Assembly: GCA_015057615.1 (NCBI GenBank)
Contig: SVEA01000089.1
Span: forward strand, 19,485-83,484
Length of the DNA stretch: 64,000 bases
Source: Lachnospiraceae bacterium
GTDB taxonomy: Bacteria > Bacillota > Clostridia > Lachnospirales > Lachnospiraceae
Reading direction: 5' to 3'
Shown here: positions 39,601 to 48,232 of the stretch, in pieces
Position numbering within the stretch: the stretch's first letter is position 1
Layout: the number at the start of each line of letters is the position of its first letter
Made by a program: the position numbers and the translations under genes
Notes under the pieces: model-generated
Seen by the model: only the letters and a program-made list of their open reading frames with translations
Told to the model about the DNA's origin: nothing
The model's database searches: none

Positions 39601-42600
39601 GGGATAAACGTAAAGTATCCGAGAAGAGCCGGTATTAATTCTTTTGGTGCAGGTGGTTCAAATGCCTTTGTCATCATGGAAGAATACGAGGAAAAGAGAA
39701 AGTACGATGAAATTTCTTATGAAGTATTGTTTGTATTATCTGCAAAGACTGAAGAAAGACTGAGAGCTTATGCTGCAAAAATACAGAGATTTATTACTAA
39801 GAAAACAGTGAAGAAAGGTTATAGTACAAATTCATTAGCTGATCTATTAGAAAACGAACTTGTTGTGATCTTCTCAAATTCTATCCAGATACCTAAGGAA
39901 GAGTTGGATCCTGATGCAGAGTTTGAAAGCTTGGGACTAGACTATATTACTTTAAATCAGATCGTAAATCGTGTATGTGATTTCTTCATGATCTCAGAAA
40001 AGGATAATGTGGTTGGAGTAAGTAGCATTAAGGAACTTGCGGATACTCTTATTGAAAATTATGAAGAAGATATTCGGGCATTCTTTGGAACGGTAATTGA
40101 AGAGGAAGAAAGTGAACTTCCTAAATTGTATGAAATGGCATATATGCTTCAGGTAGGTCGAGAGCAATATGAAAACAGATTGGCAATAATTGTTTCAAGT
40201 TATGAAGAGTTAAATGAAAAGCTTTCGGATTATCTGACAAATAAAGAATTACAGGGAGTTTATAAAACTCAGCCAAACGAAACAAATGACATCATCGCCT
40301 CTCTCTTGAAGGGAACGGCAGGAGAGAACTTCATAAAGAATTTATTTGATAATCATGAATTAGATAAATTAGCCATCATGTGGTGCAACGGATATACTAT
40401 GGAATGGAAAAAGTACTATGATAATCTGAAAATCAGAAAATGTTCACTCCCGACTTATCCGTTTAAGAGAGAGTTGCACTGGCTTAAGATGACAGATAAA
40501 CAAATTAACGTTGAAACAAGAATTTTCCCAATGCTTGACGATTTTGTATTGGATATGAAATTTGACGGTGTAACATTAAAGAAGTGTCTCAAAGATACGG
40601 ATGCAATAGTTACAGATCACATGGTGAATAACCAAATGGTACTTCCCGGTGTAGGATATATTGAAATGGTATATGAAGCACTGGGCAAGATCGGAAAAGC
40701 AGGTCAGTACGATATTGATTCGATCTATTGGCTCTTACCTGTTTATGTTAAGGAAAGAACGGTCATTGTTTATGTAAATATAGCCGGAAGTGAACAGAAC
40801 AGGAAGTTTGAGATCTATACAATAGAGAATGACAAGAAGGTATTGCATTGTAAGGGTAATCTTGTTTCAAAGGATGCTTCAACCGGTCAGATGGAATGGA
40901 GTGAGATCAAGAGTGATTATCAGGATGTTTCAGGAGAACAGCTCTATGAGCTCTTTGCAGATGCCGGAATTACTTATCGTAATATGTACCGTGGTATCCA
41001 GAACGTTAAGTTTGCTAAGAACAAAGCTATTGCAACAATTAAAGTTAAAGCCGATACAGAAAATTATAATCTGTTTCCTGGACTTGCAGACAGTGCTCTT
41101 CAATCAATCGCAGTTCTGAATCAGGCATCAGGAAAAACCAATATACCTTATTTTATCGGCAAAGTACGTCTCTATAAAAAGCTTGAAAATATTAGCAAGG
41201 TATACACAAAGAATGAGAACGGACGCATAAGTACAGTAGTAACAAATGAAAGCGGTGAAGTATGCTTAGTTCTCAATGATATTGTGTTACGTGAATTAGC
41301 TACGAAAAGCGAAAACATTCTGTATTATCCTGTATGGAAAGAAATGAAGGCTGTTAAGAAGGGAAAGCTTAAGTCATCAAAGGCTGCTATTATTTATTAT
41401 GAGGAATTTGAGCAGCTGGCTGAGAAACTTGAAAACGACCTGAAGAATATTACAGTGATGCGTATTTCACTTACAACTAATAATGATGAGAGCGAAAAGA
41501 TCAAAGAAATTCTGAAGGACAATACGGATATTAATGAGATCTTCTTCTTGAATGGACTTAATAATGAAGTGAATGAACCGGAAGATGAAGCAGAATTCTC
41601 TCGGTCTCAGGAGAAGAGCATTACTTCATTCTACCATCTCGTAAAAGAACTGTTGGATAGTAATTACAGCAATCAGAATTTGAGATTGTATGTAGTTACA
41701 AATAATACTGTTATTGTGAAGGATTATAACAATGTTAATCCTTATGCTTCAGTTCTTCACGGATTTACTTTATCATTAGATAAGGAAATGTCAAAATGGT
41801 TCATCAAATGCATGGACGTTGATCTATTCTATGATAATGAAGATAATGCTGTATCACAGATCATTTCAGAACGTGAAGTTGAGACATCTTCGCTGATTGT
41901 TTATAGAGAAAATGTTAGATTTATAAGAGAGATACATCCTATCAATGTTCCTGCAGTAAAGAGATCATCATTTGAAAAAAATGGGGTATATATGATATTC
42001 GGCGGAGCAGGCGGTATCGGCGGAGTATTAGCATTGCATTTAGCTAAAACTCATAATGCTAATATTGTATTGATCGGGCGCAGAGCTATTGATGATAAGA
42101 TCCAGGAAAGACTCTTGAAGATAAAGCAAAATGGCGGAGATGCAATATACGTTCAGGCTAATTTAGGGAAGTATGACGATATTAAGAACGCAATTGCGGT
42201 TACTAAGGAGAAGTTCGGTAAGATCAATGGTGTTATTCATTCTGCACTTGTGTTAAATGATAAAACCGTTAGAACTATGACCGAAGAGGTTCTGTATTCT
42301 ACATTGGAATCAAAGGTCACTGGAAGTGTATTATTAAATAAGGCATTCAGAAAAGAAGAGATCGATTTTATGTTGTATTTCTCATCTGCAAATTCATTGA
42401 TATCTGCAGCAGGACAAAGTAATTATTCAGCTGCTTGTACTTTTGAGGATGCTTATGCTGAGTATCAGGGTGTATATAATTCTTACGATGTAAAGCGTAT
42501 TAACTGGGGTTATTGGGGATCTGTCGGTGTTGTGTCATCTGATAAGTATAATAAAAACTTATCAAAAAATGGAATTCTGTCAATAGAACCAGAAGAAGGA

Positions 42601-45486
42601 ATGCAGGTAATTGAGCAGCTTATTGCTAATGATGTATCTGTATTGGTTCCTTACAAGGCAAATAAGCAGATGCTCAATACACTAGGAATTCGCCTTGATC
42701 AGATAGCTGAATTGAATTCTGGCACTGAGATCGATGAGTTACAGATATTCGACAACAGTCTGACTGATGAACAGAAAATAAGAATTCAGCAAAGAACTGA
42801 TACATTCCTTAAATTTGAAGGTGTAGGCGGTCTGTTGCTGCTTGATAAATTCCAGAGAATGGGATACTTTAAAACTGCATCCAAGAGCATAACTATCGAG
42901 CAGATGAAAAAGGAGATCGGAGTAATATCACGTTATGACAGAATGTTTATGGCACTGATCAGTATGCTGCAGCGTTATAAGTACGTAAAGATCAAAAATA
43001 ATACAGTGACGGCACTTCCGTTAATCCAGAAGAAGGAAACTGTTGAAATGATCGAATCTTTACAGGAAAATGTAGAAAATCTTGCTGTTCAGTATCCGGA
43101 GATCAAGCCGTATATTAATTTGATCAAGGTTTGCGTAGAAGCTTATCCTGAAGTATTATCTGGAAAGGTAAGCCATATGAGCGTTATGTTCCCGAATGGT
43201 TCTAAGAAACTGGTAGAGAATATTTACACAGGAAATGTTCTTACAGATCTGTTTAATACTAAGATGGCTGAACTTGTTAAGGGCTATGTCAGAGATGTAC
43301 TTGCCAAGAACGAACAGGCAAAGATTCGCATACTTGAAGTAGGTGCAGGAACAGGCGGAACAAGTGGATTTATTATGAAGGAGATAAAGCCTTACGAAAA
43401 TAATGTAGTTTACACATATACTGATATATCCAAGAGCTTTATTGAATTCGGACGCAAAAAATTCGGTAGTGACTATCCGTTTGTTGAGTTCAAGGTATTG
43501 AACGTGGAGGAAGATACAGCTCAAAAGAGAGCTGAGTTCGGAGAATACGATATTGTAATAGCTACCAACGTGCTTCATGCAACTAAAATGATCGATAACA
43601 CACTGTTACAGCTCAAAAAGCTCATGAAGAAGGGTGCTTGGATGATCGTAAATGAAGTAACAGCAATCCAGGATTATGCAACTTTAACATTCGGCTTAAC
43701 AGACGGCTGGTGGGCATATGAGGACGAATTTAATAGACTTCCTCTGTCACCGCTGCTGGATACCAAGAGATGGCAGATCGTCATGAGAAATAATGGGCTC
43801 TTTCATTTCTCTTCGTATGGCATAAAAGGTAAGGGTGATTATAATTCTGAGCAGAGCTTGTTGATTTCACAGAATGACGGTATCTCTTTTGTAGAAGAAA
43901 CTAACAAGAGCAATTTTGAAGTGAGCGAGCAGACGATTGAATTGCCAAAGGCAGTTCCTACGCCTAAGCTGACAGAAAAGAAAAAGGTTCCCGAGATTTC
44001 TTCTGCTCAGAAGATCCAGGACAATTTAAGACATATTTTTTCGACAGTTTTAAATATAGATGAAAATGATGTTAATATTAATACGAATGTCAGTGATTAT
44101 GGTGTCGATTCTCTTGTATCCATGGAAGTTAACACGGAATTAGACAAGTACTATCGCGATATACCTGCAACATTTATATTTGAACACCCGACAATTTCAG
44201 AAATGGTAGCATTTATTAAGGATAATCACCTGGAAAATGAAGCTGTTTCAGAAGTTGGAGCTGAAAATAATACAGCGCTTCCAAGTAAACCTACAGAAAT
44301 AGGCAGCTTAGTATCGATTAAGAATAATCTGATAGAAATACTCTCAAGAGTTCTTAACATCAATAAGAGCGATATTGGAGAAAATACACCGTTGGAAGAG
44401 TACGGAGTGGATTCTCTTGTATCTATGGAAGTGAACAAAGAATTAGAAAAATATTATAGTGATGTACCTGTAACACTTATATTGGATCATCCAACAATTT
44501 CAGAAATGGCAGCAGTTTTAAGAGAAAACCACGTAGCTAAAGATACTATTGCTGAAAGTATTGCTGAGCAGAACAAAAATAGAAGAGGTATGTCCATAAA
44601 GTTCGTAAACAGTTATCCTGATCTGCAGAGCGAAGATTTTTACATGTTCTGGAATGATTTAGACACATCGAATGGTCTGAATGAATACATAAGCAGCTTG
44701 CCGGACATTAAACGCTTATCATCATTGAATGATTCGGAAATAGGACATATTATTGTAAGAAGTGAAGATTTTGATGTTGAAGTTTTAATTGGCGGAACTG
44801 GAAAGACGGTTGTATTTATTCCAGGATTCGGAGTTACAGGAGTTCAGTGGAGGAAACAGCTGGAGTTCTTTAAAAAGGGATGCCGTGTGATTGTTTTGCA
44901 TTTACCCGGAGTAGGTCTAAGCTCCTTCAAGCAGAACTTAACAGTAACATTGGAAGATATGGCAGATTCATTTATGAAGGTATTGAGCTATCTCGGAATC
45001 AATGATGAGATAAATCTTGTTGCTTCTTCATTCGGAACTATGGTCGCACAACAAATGGCATATAAGTATAAGGCGAATATCAAATCACTGGTTGCTATAT
45101 CTGGATTTACAAGTATCGATACGAAATTTGAGAATATTTCGATTAGTGATGCAATGGAGAAGGACACTAAGGACTTAGATGAAGCTGATCAGGAAATGAT
45201 CAAATTAAGCAATTATATCAACTCATCATTTGAGCAGTATCTTGATTATGTGAAGGCAGGAAAGGAATATTCTACAGAGGAGATATTGAACAATATTGAC
45301 GTTAAAACTTTAGTGTTATACGGCGAAAAGGATACTGTTATAGCTCAGTCAATGTTCCATAATTTAATTTCAAGAATAAAAGATTCCAGATCATATTCAG
45401 TTAAAGATGCAGGACATATTCTTAACTGGACCAATGCTGATGAAGTTAATGATACAATTATGAATTTCATAAATGAGATCTCTTAA
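36661..45486 (+). CDS. trans-AT polyketide synthase terminal subunit: docking-KR-ACP | KS10-(psi-ACP insert)-DH-KR-cMT-ACP-ACP-TE
   Basis: TAATG overlap with the upstream ORF; KR GGTGAIG and GGAGGIG; KS10 IDTMCSSS/ETHGTGT/NIGHTESASG; cMT LEVGAGTGGTS; tandem ACPs YGVDSLVSMEVN x2; C-terminal alpha/beta hydrolase with ASSFGTMVA nucleophile elbow, GEKDT and AGHILNW. Confidence 0.97.
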   Translation: MSSKENILRMIKENAISLKEGLNMIANMKKYYVASWAQKEIESKNNSLSRKNIFVITDYASALFSSLQKSNTLFFEQDFEDFSDYKNADIIIVFLKNRSYDMAKNILSIYKDLISQHIELSDFYYLYEENEVSPVNEAMGSLFRSLHMEKSEICFHSIQMEDKDPLVEFVQNEFGVQNDIQVKYDHRSNRFIKDVISVTKASNNVPFRDNATYVLSGGTGAIGKILLKELSKRYKSNYILLGRSEANQEIRALEREYSTNGSNVVYFSCDITDKNEMKFISTKIKSQYGDVNGVIHLAAVLHDGMAVFKTEKDFLEVIDTKVLGAENLYQNFRSEKLEFITFCSSISALTGNIGQCDYSYANAYIEALALKINQQSGKKLANAVGFPLWENGGLKPAQNIIQSKGISDQEGIDIFMSGYGFDENVIYYIEENTLKVMKSVNEKDISIDVKDYKDGKLNELTEQYLIKVIANEMKISEDKLTVVEDLNEIGLDSIMVMEITKNIEKDLGSISKTLFFEFSDIRSLVRALIKSKRNKLEVLFADKLHTANRKAKEVIVPEEVSVIHKPIKNKIEKKVQSSDIAIVGMAGRYPMSNDMEEFWNNLSSGKDCIVEIPKERWDYRKYFDPNKETKGKSYSKWGGFIDDYDRFDPLFFKISPREADYLDPQERVFLETAWETMEDAGYTRDELKKYKVGVFVGVMYGHYQLYNVEEGLRGELPVQSSSYSSIANRVSYALNLQGASLAIDTMCSSSLTAIHIACQSIREGESDMALVGGINISSHPLKYIMLSQQKFLSTDGRCRSFGEGGDGYVPGEGSGAVLLKSLEQAENDGDRIYAVIKGSGLNHGGKTRGYSVPNPVAQTAVIKNTLDKYDIDARSINYIETHGTGTALGDPIEISGLTNAFGDIYNNYTCAIGSIKSNIGHTESASGIAAISKVILQMNHKQLVPSIHADKLNPNIEFDSIPFYVQRKLEEWKPAQIIEAGINVKYPRRAGINSFGAGGSNAFVIMEEYEEKRKYDEISYEVLFVLSAKTEERLRAYAAKIQRFITKKTVKKGYSTNSLADLLENELVVIFSNSIQIPKEELDPDAEFESLGLDYITLNQIVNRVCDFFMISEKDNVVGVSSIKELADTLIENYEEDIRAFFGTVIEEEESELPKLYEMAYMLQVGREQYENRLAIIVSSYEELNEKLSDYLTNKELQGVYKTQPNETNDIIASLLKGTAGENFIKNLFDNHELDKLAIMWCNGYTMEWKKYYDNLKIRKCSLPTYPFKRELHWLKMTDKQINVETRIFPMLDDFVLDMKFDGVTLKKCLKDTDAIVTDHMVNNQMVLPGVGYIEMVYEALGKIGKAGQYDIDSIYWLLPVYVKERTVIVYVNIAGSEQNRKFEIYTIENDKKVLHCKGNLVSKDASTGQMEWSEIKSDYQDVSGEQLYELFADAGITYRNMYRGIQNVKFAKNKAIATIKVKADTENYNLFPGLADSALQSIAVLNQASGKTNIPYFIGKVRLYKKLENISKVYTKNENGRISTVVTNESGEVCLVLNDIVLRELATKSENILYYPVWKEMKAVKKGKLKSSKAAIIYYEEFEQLAEKLENDLKNITVMRISLTTNNDESEKIKEILKDNTDINEIFFLNGLNNEVNEPEDEAEFSRSQEKSITSFYHLVKELLDSNYSNQNLRLYVVTNNTVIVKDYNNVNPYASVLHGFTLSLDKEMSKWFIKCMDVDLFYDNEDNAVSQIISEREVETSSLIVYRENVRFIREIHPINVPAVKRSSFEKNGVYMIFGGAGGIGGVLALHLAKTHNANIVLIGRRAIDDKIQERLLKIKQNGGDAIYVQANLGKYDDIKNAIAVTKEKFGKINGVIHSALVLNDKTVRTMTEEVLYSTLESKVTGSVLLNKAFRKEEIDFMLYFSSANSLISAAGQSNYSAACTFEDAYAEYQGVYNSYDVKRINWGYWGSVGVVSSDKYNKNLSKNGILSIEPEEGMQVIEQLIANDVSVLVPYKANKQMLNTLGIRLDQIAELNSGTEIDELQIFDNSLTDEQKIRIQQRTDTFLKFEGVGGLLLLDKFQRMGYFKTASKSITIEQMKKEIGVISRYDRMFMALISMLQRYKYVKIKNNTVTALPLIQKKETVEMIESLQENVENLAVQYPEIKPYINLIKVCVEAYPEVLSGKVSHMSVMFPNGSKKLVENIYTGNVLTDLFNTKMAELVKGYVRDVLAKNEQAKIRILEVGAGTGGTSGFIMKEIKPYENNVVYTYTDISKSFIEFGRKKFGSDYPFVEFKVLNVEEDTAQKRAEFGEYDIVIATNVLHATKMIDNTLLQLKKLMKKGAWMIVNEVTAIQDYATLTFGLTDGWWAYEDEFNRLPLSPLLDTKRWQIVMRNNGLFHFSSYGIKGKGDYNSEQSLLISQNDGISFVEETNKSNFEVSEQTIELPKAVPTPKLTEKKKVPEISSAQKIQDNLRHIFSTVLNIDENDVNINTNVSDYGVDSLVSMEVNTELDKYYRDIPATFIFEHPTISEMVAFIKDNHLENEAVSEVGAENNTALPSKPTEIGSLVSIKNNLIEILSRVLNINKSDIGENTPLEEYGVDSLVSMEVNKELEKYYSDVPVTLILDHPTISEMAAVLRENHVAKDTIAESIAEQNKNRRGMSIKFVNSYPDLQSEDFYMFWNDLDTSNGLNEYISSLPDIKRLSSLNDSEIGHIIVRSEDFDVEVLIGGTGKTVVFIPGFGVTGVQWRKQLEFFKKGCRVIVLHLPGVGLSSFKQNLTVTLEDMADSFMKVLSYLGINDEINLVASSFGTMVAQQMAYKYKANIKSLVAISGFTSIDTKFENISISDAMEKDTKDLDEADQEMIKLSNYINSSFEQYLDYVKAGKEYSTEEILNNIDVKTLVLYGEKDTVIAQSMFHNLISRIKDSRSYSVKDAGHILNWTNADEVNDTIMNFINEIS
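39820..40090 (+). other. carrier-protein-like insert in KS10 flanking linker, Ser replaced by Tyr (psi-ACP)
   Basis: LADLLENELVVIFSNSIQIPKEELDPDAEFESLGLDYITLNQIVNRVCDFF...SIKELADTLIENY; TAT at 39943-39945 in place of Ser. Confidence 0.7.
42770..43830 (+). other. C-methyltransferase domain of terminal module (approximate bounds)
   Basis: LEVGAGTGGTSGFIMKEI ... IVIATNVLHATKMIDNTL ... GWWAYEDEFNRLPLSPLL. Confidence 0.88.
44011..44535 (+). other. tandem ACP pair before TE
   Basis: Two near-identical ACPs: YGVDSLVSMEVNTELDKYYRDIPATFIFEHPTISEMVA and YGVDSLVSMEVNKELEKYYSDVPVTLILDHPTISEMAA. Confidence 0.92.
44596..45486 (+). other. C-terminal thioesterase/alpha-beta hydrolase domain
   Basis: TVVFIPGFGVTGVQW, ASSFGTMVAQQMAYKY, LVLYGEKDTVI, AGHILNW. 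Confidence 0.85.
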
Positions 45487-45607
45487 TGAGCTTTAGAGTA
45501 AATAGGTTCTTATATTCACTAATTAAACTTGATGTCTGAACAGCATTATTGAGAACGTTTGCAGGATAAGAGTTACAACGCTACACCATTTGGACTATGC
45601 AAAAAAT

Positions 45608-45674
45608 AATACCGGTTTTAGCATGACTTCGTCTGAAGAGACTTTTTCAGTCCTGTTAAAAGCGGTATTTTTTT
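45608..45674 (+). terminator. Rho-independent terminator after the PKS operon
   Basis: AATACCGgTTTTAgc...CTGAAgagacttTTTCAG...TTAAAAgCGGTATT followed by a T run. Confidence 0.75.
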
Positions 45675-45805
45675 GCTTTATAGGAAATTGCTCCTTTCGG
45701 AGCAATCCAGAATTAAAATGCCTGCACAAAGGCAGGCTGTTACTACCACCTTCTTTTGTCCGAAAACAGACGGGAACTTTTGTCCATCGACTACCGAAAT
45801 TACTG

Positions 45806-45846
45806 CCAACTGAGCTTGGTTAATTATCTCAGTCGGCTTTCTTTTT
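45806..45846 (+). terminator. possible terminator hairpin
   Basis: CCAACTGAG..CTCAGTCGG stem followed by CTTTCTTTTTA. Confidence 0.5.
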
Positions 45847-45996
45847 ATAGTAGTTCCTTTATTTTTCTAATCGCTGTTGCTATTGTTACAGCATCTGCTA
45901 TTCTTAGCTGCTTTGATAATCGTTCTGTGTTCTAGAACGTATTAGTATAATCCGCCAGCTCGCAACCGACATCCCAGTTGGGCACACATACGTAAT

Positions 45997-46158
45997 GTTC
46001 AATACCTTATGAATTTTAGGTGCTCAATACCTGGACTTACTTTCCACCCAGATGTTTCTTATCTCGGTTTTTAGCCTCTCAGCCTCTATTTGGGGTTTCG
46101 AAGGTACACTAACTAGAGCCTTGTAATAATAAGTACTCCTAGGGAATTTTAAGGCTTT
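45997..46158 (-). pseudogene. decayed IS3-family (IS150-like) OrfB transposase fragment
   Basis: Minus-strand reading KALKFPRSTYYYKALVSVPSKPQIEAERLKTEIRNIWVESKSRY*APKIHKVLN matches the OrfB helper region (..SRxxYYK..., ..I..I...SRxxYGAPRIH..L) with an in-frame TGA (complement at 46024-46026) at the expected Gly; no intact frame on either side. Confidence 0.7.
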
Positions 46159-46535
46159 TCTTTAAATAGTTACCTCTATAACCAGAGCTAAAAGTGCAGA
46201 ACAGTCATTATATCTTGTACTGAATAGCCAAAAATAGGTATAACTTATAAAGCATCCTCTTTTTTTACTTTATAAAGGCTATAATTCCTCTGTTTAGCTA
46301 TGATGGTGAACCTTCCGTGTCTAAAGGGATCATGTCCCAACTTCCTTCGTCCCACCTGTTCATACACTGAGTGCCAGCTAAGCTTTCAAACAGGGTCATG
46401 CCCTACGGAGAGAACTCGGTTCCGTTCTTGTTTCAATCCTTACATTTTGTTTAGGTTTTGTAATATCATACTATCTGAGTAAAGATGAAAATGGGTGAAT
46501 TAGAAAGAATCCAATTCGTTGATGTAAACAATCAT

Positions 46536-46566
46536 AAACCACCTGTGCTAAGCCGGTGGTTTTAAT
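46536..46566. terminator. hairpin, possible bidirectional terminator downstream of the minus-strand dehydrogenase gene
   Basis: AAACCACC tgtgctaagcc GGTGGTTTT followed by AATTT on +. Confidence 0.45.
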
Positions 46567-46605
46567 TTATCTGCATTTAGTTAATATTTTTCGTTACAAA
46601 TCAAA

Positions 46606-48009
46606 TCATGGAACAATTTCAAAAATAGTACCTTGGTTAGGATCAGCTACTTTCATAGAACCATAGACCCCTAAATATAATCTGGTTTGATCCAGATTCG
46701 TTCCCAAACCAACAAAATAAGCTGATTTAGAACCAAAATCATAATCGGTTTCAATGACATTATAATCACTATATTTACAATCTATTTTTGCATTGGTATA
46801 GGCTAAAGCACCTCTAACGGGCAGCGGAGATCCTTCATTCCGAGCCAGATCAGTAAACACAATGCTTCCCGTTAAATCGGGGATTTCATTCCCCATATAT
46901 GGATGGACTCCTGTAAGTGCAGTTGCTCCAAACTTATCGGGTCGGGGATCTTCATGATAATAACTGGTTAGAGGCTGAAGACGCTTTACAGAGGTTTCTA
47001 TTGTTTCATCGTAATAAGCGACTATTTTCTCATTCAAAGTCGGATTTGCAGAGCAGCTACTTATTATCGAAGTAGGAAAAGCACCTTCCCACCCTCGCCA
47101 TCCAAAGTTAACTAATCCTTCTTGATCAGGCTCAGTTAAAGAAGATTGAATAAGTTTAGTAACCGGTATCGGTTTATAATCTACAAATGAAAAAATCGAT
47201 TCTACCAGGTCCTGTCCGACATTCCCTATGTATTTAATATACTGATTGTTAACCCTTTGAAAAGAAATGCCCGGTATATTACGAACCCCTTTGGCAATAA
47301 CTGTAAGCGTTTCTTGAAAAGGTACAGGAAGTTCATTAAAGCGTGTAACAACGGGTGGATTATCGTTAAATGTATTCTTAGCTACATCAATTTCAAGTAT
47401 TTTACCGGCGATTTCCATATTATCCTGGCTTAAATTAAATGGATCGTAGCCTGATCCGCCATCTCCGGTTGTTAAAACGAGCTTTCCTGTTTCGGGTGAA
47501 AAGTTTAAGCTATTGACACCATTGTGATTTAAAAATGGCCTTTTTATAGTAAGTAATGTACGACGTTTTTGAGGTGGAGCATTCATTTGTAAAACCCATT
47601 CTTCAACTGTATCAATATGATCGTATTGCGTTTCTCTATTTATCCACTTTAGGTTTAAGGTTGCAGGGTCACATGGGTTAGGCTTAAAAAGTTCAGGAAG
47701 AGCACCTGGACCTTGTGTTCCAGCAAGTGTATAATGAAGATAAAACAGGCCATTATAATAAAATTCGGGGTGAAATGCTAGTCCCAGCAATCCACGTTCA
47801 TCATACCCACCGGTGGAAATCCCGAGTTCTATGATTCGCGGGCGAATATCTAAAAAAGTCTCTATAACTCTGTCTCCTAAGTAAAAAATCTCTCCAACTT
47901 GGGTTGCAATAAATAATCTTTCTACCCTATCGCCCGGAAGTGTAGTTGTTTTCAAAACGGTGGGCATATTTATATTATCTACGATTGGCCGTAAACTAAC
48001 TTTTATCAA
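46606..48009 (-). CDS. glucose/sorbosone dehydrogenase-like (PQQ-dependent sugar dehydrogenase fold) beta-propeller protein
   Basis: ERLFIATQVGEIFYLGDRVIETFLDIRPRI...DERGLLGLAFHPEFYYNGLFYLHYT...HNGVNSLNFSPETGKLVLTTGDGGSGYDPFNLSQDNMEIAGKILEIDV; no obvious signal peptide. Confidence 0.85.
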   Translation of the reverse strand: MIKVSLRPIVDNINMPTVLKTTTLPGDRVERLFIATQVGEIFYLGDRVIETFLDIRPRIIELGISTGGYDERGLLGLAFHPEFYYNGLFYLHYTLAGTQGPGALPELFKPNPCDPATLNLKWINRETQYDHIDTVEEWVLQMNAPPQKRRTLLTIKRPFLNHNGVNSLNFSPETGKLVLTTGDGGSGYDPFNLSQDNMEIAGKILEIDVAKNTFNDNPPVVTRFNELPVPFQETLTVIAKGVRNIPGISFQRVNNQYIKYIGNVGQDLVESIFSFVDYKPIPVTKLIQSSLTEPDQEGLVNFGWRGWEGAFPTSIISSCSANPTLNEKIVAYYDETIETSVKRLQPLTSYYHEDPRPDKFGATALTGVHPYMGNEIPDLTGSIVFTDLARNEGSPLPVRGALAYTNAKIDCKYSDYNVIETDYDFGSKSAYFVGLGTNLDQTRLYLGVYGSMKVADPNQGTIFEIVP

Positions 48010-48171
48010 TATCTTAGCCTCATTCTAATTGTTTTTTCTCTTATAAAATATGATTAGAGCGATTATATTAGTACCAAATTGAGACTGGACCTAATAAAAA
48101 AACAATTATTATATCAAGACATGGTATATCAAAAGTATGGTGTACAATAGTAAGCAATTAATTATTAGCAT

Positions 48172-48230
48172 TAAAGCCATTCTCAGTCGATAGCTTGTAA
48201 AAATAAATCGGTGAGAATGACTTTTTTATA
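48172..48230. terminator. inverted repeat between two minus-strand genes, possible terminator
   Basis: AAAGCCATTCTCA ... TGAGAATGACTTTTTT. Confidence 0.4.
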
Positions 48231-48232
48231 AA

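Noticed and set aside
1-45486. Integrated or stand-alone acyltransferase
   Set aside because: Looked after every KS for an AT GHSxG/active-site region; linkers pass directly to DH, KR or ACP. None found in the window.
46300-46482. 60-aa + strand ORF in the spacer after the PKS cluster
   Set aside because: Covers the paired hairpins, no recognisable protein family and no good ribosome site; better explained as non-coding or decayed mobile-element DNA.
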